This document shows positions 42,463 through 49,033 of a stretch of 49,033 nt of DNA, one piece after another; the stretch's first letter is position 1, and the number at the start of each line of letters is the position of its first letter. Under the pieces are notes generated by a model. The model searched no databases, had not been told where the DNA came from, and saw nothing but the letters and a program-made list of their open reading frames with translations. The translations under genes and the position numbers were made by a program. The stretch lies in the NCBI RefSeq assembly GCF_006539285.1, contig NZ_BJMS01000001.1, forward strand, positions 1 to 49,033, in the 5' to 3' direction. This DNA comes from Sporolactobacillus inulinus. GTDB lineage: Bacteria > Bacillota > Bacilli > Bacillales > Sporolactobacillaceae.

Positions 42463-43836
42463 TTAAATTTGATTCAAATAGTCTTCAAGCCACTTGGCTC
42501 TCTGTTTTACCGCTTCTTCATTTTCTTTGGTTTGTTTCTCTGTTTTCTTCGGCCGCTTCATCCATTCCGGAATGACCTCTTGATGCTCCTTTCGAGCTGA
42601 GGTGCGGGCGGAAGCCGGCGCTCTAGTCGCAGGGGACTTTTTCGTCTGCTTCCGTTTCTTCTGTTCCTCACGTGCATAGTTCATCGCCTGACGCACAGTT
42701 GTCACATTCGCCCGTGCCCACTGTGCGGCGACTTTTTCGACGAATGCTTTGTTTAATTTATGATCATTGACTTGAGAAATATAGTCGATCAATACATTGA
42801 TTACACCTGGATTAATCTTCGTGTCGAACATCAAATTTTCAATGAGTCTCAAGTCCGGAGCTGCCGGCTTGCTGCCTTGTCCAAGCGCTTCAAGCAGTTG
42901 GTACGGAGAATTGCGTTCGTACCATGCAATCAACTGCTCTTCTTCGGTTTGCGGTTCTTTCTCCGTAAACTCCCGCTGCGACTCCGGCTGTCTCCGCTCA
43001 TACAGAGCCGGCATTTCATCTGCACCATGTTCAAGCAGATAGAAATCACGAACTTCTTTACGAAGGGCATCGATATCGACCTCTCCGGTATGAAGCGCCG
43101 CTGCTTGCACCGCCTTGCTCATATCATATGGCTCAGTACGGTACACGAATGCAAGTTTATCGATTGCCTGACGTACGTCTTCAGTCAACGCATCTTCCTC
43201 AACAATCGCATCTGACAAATAAGTCATCATTTGCTTAAAGTCAAAATGTGTCTTAAGCCCGATCTTCGGCGAAGTCGCGCGGTGCGCCCATGAACCTTCC
43301 GTCTTCACATTATTCCGCTCATCGATTGTCTCTGAAGCAGGGACCGATTTGAAGACTTCATCAAATGATGCGGATACATCTTCATAGTCGGCGGTATTTA
43401 CTCTGTGAACGGCAAATAATTCTGCAAGCCGTTTGTATTCACGTGCACCGATCTGACGGTATAAAAACAAATTTAAAAAACCGTCTTTGAAAAATCGATT
43501 CGGCGTAAGTGGCGGTTCAAGACGATAGACAAACTGACCGGGGGCTGCCTCTTTTTTTTTCAACGATTCCAGCAAGCCCACGGCCTCAAGTTTCTTTCTC
43601 GCTTTTAAAATACGATCCAAAGACAAGTTCATCGAACCCATTAAATGATGGTGGGTTAAGTGTTCTTCTAAAAACTCAACTTCCTGCCAAAGCGTAAAAT
43701 ACAGACTTGCTGCTTCGATACCAATGAGCGGCTGATACAGCAGTGTTATGACTCTTTGGTCAAAAGAATGAAGCAGTCCGTTTGTCTCAACGCGATAATG
43801 ATCGCCCGGCAGTACTTCCTTCCAAGACTGCAGCAT
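42463..43836 (-). CDS. dnaB: Replication initiation and membrane attachment protein DnaB
   Basis: The 457-residue protein corresponds to Firmicute DnaB (helicase co-loader, not the E. coli helicase): an N-terminal winged-helix domain (YQPLIGIEAASLYFTLWQEVE), and DnaD-like domains in the second half (YERNSPYQLLEALGQG...LIENLMFDTKINPGVINVLIDYI), followed by a basic, low-complexity tail. With DnaD and DnaI it loads the helicase and is reported to tether the origin to the membrane. GGGAGG precedes ATG 43836. First gene of the dnaB-dnaI(-ytxC) operon. Confidence 0.95.
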   Translation of the reverse strand: MLQSWKEVLPGDHYRVETNGLLHSFDQRVITLLYQPLIGIEAASLYFTLWQEVEFLEEHLTHHHLMGSMNLSLDRILKARKKLEAVGLLESLKKKEAAPGQFVYRLEPPLTPNRFFKDGFLNLFLYRQIGAREYKRLAELFAVHRVNTADYEDVSASFDEVFKSVPASETIDERNNVKTEGSWAHRATSPKIGLKTHFDFKQMMTYLSDAIVEEDALTEDVRQAIDKLAFVYRTEPYDMSKAVQAAALHTGEVDIDALRKEVRDFYLLEHGADEMPALYERRQPESQREFTEKEPQTEEEQLIAWYERNSPYQLLEALGQGSKPAAPDLRLIENLMFDTKINPGVINVLIDYISQVNDHKLNKAFVEKVAAQWARANVTTVRQAMNYAREEQKKRKQTKKSPATRAPASARTSARKEHQEVIPEWMKRPKKTEKQTKENEEAVKQRAKWLEDYLNQI

Positions 43837-43902
43837 GCCTTTATCCTCCCGCTCTGCATCAATTTTGCATCAATCACTACTTTTCCATTGTCCTGACAAA
43901 AT

Positions 43903-44382
43903 TTATTTCTTGTTGTTTTTCTCTTTTTCCAGCTGATCTTTTAATTCTTGTATTTTTTTCGCAAAAACGTTGATATCTGTAAACTGTCTATATACAGAAG
44001 CAAAGCGGACATACGCGACCTCGTCCACCTTCACCAATTCATTCATCACACGTTCGCCGATTTCATGGCTGTTCACTTCAGAACGCCCCTCATCGCGCAA
44101 CGTTTTTTCAACATCATTGGCAAGCTGCTCGAGGCGTTCGAGCGGAACCGGACGCTTTTCGCAAGCTTTAATCAGCCCGCGCAGCATCTTTTCGTGACTG
44201 AACGCCTCTCGGTTGTCCCCTTTTTTCACAACGACCAAAGGCGTTTCTTCTACTTTCTCAAACGTCGTAAAGCGATGATGGCACAATTCACATTCTCTAC
44301 GCCTGCGGATGGCACGCCCATTATCAACAGGGCGTGAATCCAGCACTTTCGTTGCCATTTGTTTGCAATTCGGACAGCGCAC
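43903..44382 (-). CDS. nrdR: Transcriptional repressor NrdR
   Basis: GTG 44382 is preferred (GGAG eight bases upstream; homologues start MRCP); GTG 44391 is a longer option. The 159-residue protein has the zinc ribbon CPNC...CELC and an ATP-cone domain ([30 protein letters not shown]). NrdR senses ATP/dATP and represses ribonucleotide reductase genes. The C-terminal tail [15 protein letters not shown] is a little longer than usual. It stands upstream of dnaB as in B. subtilis; no NrdR box was identified in this window. Confidence 0.96.
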   Translation of the reverse strand: MRCPNCKQMATKVLDSRPVDNGRAIRRRRECELCHHRFTTFEKVEETPLVVVKKGDNREAFSHEKMLRGLIKACEKRPVPLERLEQLANDVEKTLRDEGRSEVNSHEIGERVMNELVKVDEVAYVRFASVYRQFTDINVFAKKIQELKDQLEKEKNNKK

Positions 44383-44467
44383 TATTCTCACTCCATTCGC
44401 TGTTATCGATAAGCTTATTGTATCCTACTAGACAACGGATGAAAAGCCGCGCGAGATGTACCTAGAC

Positions 44468-45067
44468 TTAACAATCGAACAACCCCTTGTGAAGCAGTGC
44501 ACGGATCTGTTCTTCGGTTTTCGTTACGGAGCCGTTGTTATCAATGATGGCATCTGCGCGCTTTGCTTTTTCTTCAAGGGGCATCTGCGCATCAATGCGT
44601 TCACGCGCTTGTTCCTCAGTAAGGCCGTTCCGCTTCATCAAACGTTTTAATTGCTGCTCCGGGGTTACATAAACCACAATCGTTTTATCCGTCAAGGTCT
44701 CAAGACCACTCTCATAGAGCAATGGGATATCTAAAAAGGCAATCGGCTCCCTGCGTTTCTCCAGTTCCTCTAACTGTTGCAGCATGCGCGTTCGTATCAA
44801 AGGATGCAAGAGTTCATTTAACAGCTTGCGTTTCTTGTCATCCTGAAAAATGAGTGCGCCCAGCCTTTTTCTGTCCAATGCACCAGTGGGCAAAAGCATC
44901 GCTTCACCAAAATGGCCTGCAATTAAGCGCAGCCCTTTTTCCCCAGGTGTAACAACTTCGCGAGAGACGCGATCAGCGTCGATCACCGGATAGCCTTGCG
45001 CCATCAGCCAGCGCGAAACCGTACTCTTCCCGCTGGCAATGCCTCCGGTTAAACCTATTTTGATCAT
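44468..45067 (-). CDS. coaE: Dephospho-CoA kinase
   Basis: ATG 45067 overlaps the mutM stop by 4 nt (ATGA) and has CGGAG eight bases upstream. The 199-residue protein begins MIKIGLTGGIASGKSTVSRW with the P-loop at 8-16, has DADRVSREVV and FLDIPLLYESGLE, and is of normal length. It phosphorylates the 3'-hydroxyl of dephospho-CoA, the last step of coenzyme A synthesis. speD, ytcD and gapB, found between coaE and nrdR in B. subtilis, are absent. Confidence 0.97.
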   Translation of the reverse strand: MIKIGLTGGIASGKSTVSRWLMAQGYPVIDADRVSREVVTPGEKGLRLIAGHFGEAMLLPTGALDRKRLGALIFQDDKKRKLLNELLHPLIRTRMLQQLEELEKRREPIAFLDIPLLYESGLETLTDKTIVVYVTPEQQLKRLMKRNGLTEEQARERIDAQMPLEEKAKRADAIIDNNGSVTKTEEQIRALLHKGLFDC

Positions 45068-45903
45068 TGCTCTGAACTCCGAGGCTGGCATATCGGGCAA
45101 TAGTGCGTGCCGCGTCCGCCGACCTTGATCTTTTCAATCGCAGTCCCGCAGCGCACACACGGCTCTCCCTTCCGCCCGTAGACCGCAAGTTCCTGTTGGA
45201 AGAACCCCATATGCCCTTGACTGTTTACAAACGTTCGAATTGTACTTCCACCAAGGGTGACCGCCTTTGTCAATGTGTCCACAACCGCATGGTGCAGTTG
45301 CTCCAGCTGCTCCGCGCTCAGGCTTGATGCAGGGGTAAGCGGATGAATCCCCGCTTTAAACAGCGATTCATCGACATAGATATTGCCTAAGCCAACCACA
45401 ACCGTCTGGTCAAGTAAAACTTGTTTAATTGAGCGGCTGGTTCGCGAAAATGCGGTGGTGAGGTAGTCAACCGTTAAGGCCTTTGAGAGCGGCTCCGGCC
45501 CTAATTTTGCAAGCGGCGGATGCTGCCACTCCTCACCCTTATTAAAGAGATGCATGGTTCCGAACTTGCGTACATCACGATAACGGAGCGCCGTATCATC
45601 CGTAAAATGAAAGATCACATGCGTATACTTATCCGTCGGCGCGTGCTCCGGATCCAAGCGATAGCGGCCCTCCATACGCAAATGCGAGACCAGCACGAAA
45701 TCATCGAAACAGAAGAGCAGGAACTTCCCCCGCCGCTTGATATCGTGAATCGTCTGCCCGATAAGCGCGTGCTTAAACTGATTAAGATCATCCGGGCGCC
45801 GGATGATCTTCGGCCAACGTACCTCAACTTCTTTCACCGTTTTCCCTAAGACAAGCTGTGATAATGTCCGTTTGACGGTTTCAACCTCTGGTAATTCTGG
45901 CAA
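45064..45903 (-). CDS. mutM: Formamidopyrimidine-DNA glycosylase
   Basis: The start is TTG 45903, preceded by GGGAGTGA; it gives the obligatory N-terminal PELPEVET in which Pro2 is the catalytic nucleophile and Glu3 assists. The longer frame overlaps polA and is rejected. The 279-residue protein ends with the zinc finger CVRCGTAIEKIKVGGRGTHYC. It removes 8-oxoguanine and formamidopyrimidines and cleaves the abasic site. It lies 56 bp after polA and overlaps coaE, the usual polA-mutM-coaE group. Confidence 0.96.
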   Translation of the reverse strand: MPELPEVETVKRTLSQLVLGKTVKEVEVRWPKIIRRPDDLNQFKHALIGQTIHDIKRRGKFLLFCFDDFVLVSHLRMEGRYRLDPEHAPTDKYTHVIFHFTDDTALRYRDVRKFGTMHLFNKGEEWQHPPLAKLGPEPLSKALTVDYLTTAFSRTSRSIKQVLLDQTVVVGLGNIYVDESLFKAGIHPLTPASSLSAEQLEQLHHAVVDTLTKAVTLGGSTIRTFVNSQGHMGFFQQELAVYGRKGEPCVRCGTAIEKIKVGGRGTHYCPICQPRSSEQ

Positions 45904-45959
45904 ATCGCTCACTCCCAAATAGCCAAGCAGCGCCGCTGAGTCGGCGCCAAACGCTTTCT

Positions 45960-48590
<2,631 letters not shown>

Positions 48591-48920
48591 GACGTTCCTC
48601 CTGAAAGCACCGAAAAACGTGACGTATCCCCCGTCAAACCGGGCAAACGTTCGTTTTTCTTATACTCTGTTCTCTTATCATTAAGGCCTCATCTCTTAAA
48701 AATGGCCACAGCTGTAAAAATCGGGGCAGATTTCCGGTACTCTTGCATGTGGTCGATTCATTAACCTTGTGCTTTGAGTGATGCCTCAGCTGCTTCTTAC
48801 ATCAACAGGGTGCGACCGCAGGCATCCGAGCGTTTGCGCGTCTGTTAGGCATTTAAGAAATGACGCTTGACCGTACGTTCACCATACTTGTAGGAAAGCT
48901 ACTTGTCCGATTAAATAAAA
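48591..48920. other. Intergenic region upstream of polA
   Basis: About 330 bases without a supportable gene. It holds the polA ribosome binding site, repeat copy D (48800-48845) and AT-rich DNA. I see no SigA promoter I would trust for polA. Confidence 0.4.
48800..48845. repeat. Copy D of the GC-rich dispersed repeat (short)
   Basis: CATCAACAGGGTGCGACCGC (48800-48819) is identical at 19 of 20 positions to copy C at 30501-30520, and the following CATCCGAGCGTTTGCGCG resembles the end of copy A. Confidence 0.6.
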
Positions 48921-48953
48921 AAACCTGTGCTGCTTATTCCTTTATTCTAAAGC
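48903..48953 (-). terminator. Terminator of a gene beyond the right edge
   Basis: ACCTGTGCTGCTT pairs with AAAGCATCACAGGT with one mismatch each side, followed on the - strand by TTTTTTTATTT. It should end a - strand gene lying to the right; the remaining 80 bases of the window do not show an identifiable coding end. Confidence 0.8.
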
Positions 48954-49033
48954 ATCACAGGTGATTTATCCAATTTAGCATTTTATTTAACACTAAGAAA
49001 AACCGGGCAAAAAGCGCACGTTCCCTAATCTCC

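Noticed and set aside
48954-49033. Partial coding sequence at the right edge
   Set aside because: Two short - strand frames exist but neither resembles a known C-terminus; 80 bases are too few to decide.

Overview
The window looks like the core chromosome of a low-to-mid GC, spore-forming member of the Bacillales. Gene content and order follow the Bacillus subtilis region from ysnB-rdgB-rph-gerM-gerE-yslB-lysC through uvrC-trxA-mutS2-polX-yshB-pheTS-ysgA-sspI to rplT-rpmI-infC, ytxC-dnaI-dnaB-nrdR, coaE-mutM-polA. Sporulation genes (gerE, gerM, sspI, ytxC), a CcpA-type site in front of a lactate permease, and the absence of sdhCAB and etfBA from their usual places suggest a fermentative, lactate-producing spore former such as a Sporolactobacillaceae relative. 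That placement is inference; no rRNA gene is present to confirm it.

Layout, left to right. 1-4.4 kb: a hydratase-like gene (+), a DUF4173 membrane protein (-), a secreted 3D-domain protein (-), small unknown proteins and a poorly supported open frame. 4.4-7.2 kb: a non-homologous end-joining operon (ku, DNA ligase, LigD-type primase/polymerase) in which the usual ligase-polymerase fusion is split into two overlapping genes. 7.2-8.2 kb: non-coding DNA with terminators and tiny membrane ORFs. 8.2-11.3 kb: rph-rdgB-ysnB and gerM. 11.3-18.6 kb: apparent insertion of a GT2/GT39 glycosyltransferase pair, lactate permease (CcpA-type site) and a divergent acyl-CoA ligase-like gene. 18.8-22.6 kb: gerE, fumC, yslB, lysC with lysine riboswitch and an internal start for the beta subunit. 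23-30.4 kb: uvrC, trxA, mutS2, polX, cvpA-like yshB. 30.4-31.1 kb: repeat-filled gap where rnhC-zapA would be expected. 31.1-39.1 kb: pheT/pheS with T-box, ysgA, sspI with a sigma-G-type promoter, a GNAT acetyltransferase, rplT-rpmI-infC with a leader attenuator and AUU start. 39.1-40.6 kb: a DJ-1/PfpI protein, a YrzI-like peptide, a 20-codon peptide and a compact structured transcript with a sequestered ribosome binding site. 40.6-48.6 kb: ytxC, dnaI, dnaB, nrdR, coaE, mutM, polA.

Genome maintenance dominates: Ku/LigD end joining, MutS2, PolX, UvrC, MutM and PolA all take part in repair, several of them relevant to dormant or germinating spores, and DnaB/DnaI load the replicative helicase. 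Translation (pheST, infC-rpmI-rplT) and late sporulation are the other themes.

The least explained items are (1) the ~230-nt transcript at 40265-40528, with its own promoter, a perfect 10-bp inverted repeat burying the Shine-Dalgarno of a 27-codon ORF, and two tandem terminators; (2) a four-unit palindromic repeat array at 30698-30890; (3) a GC-rich dispersed repeat in at least four gaps; and (4) the split LigD.
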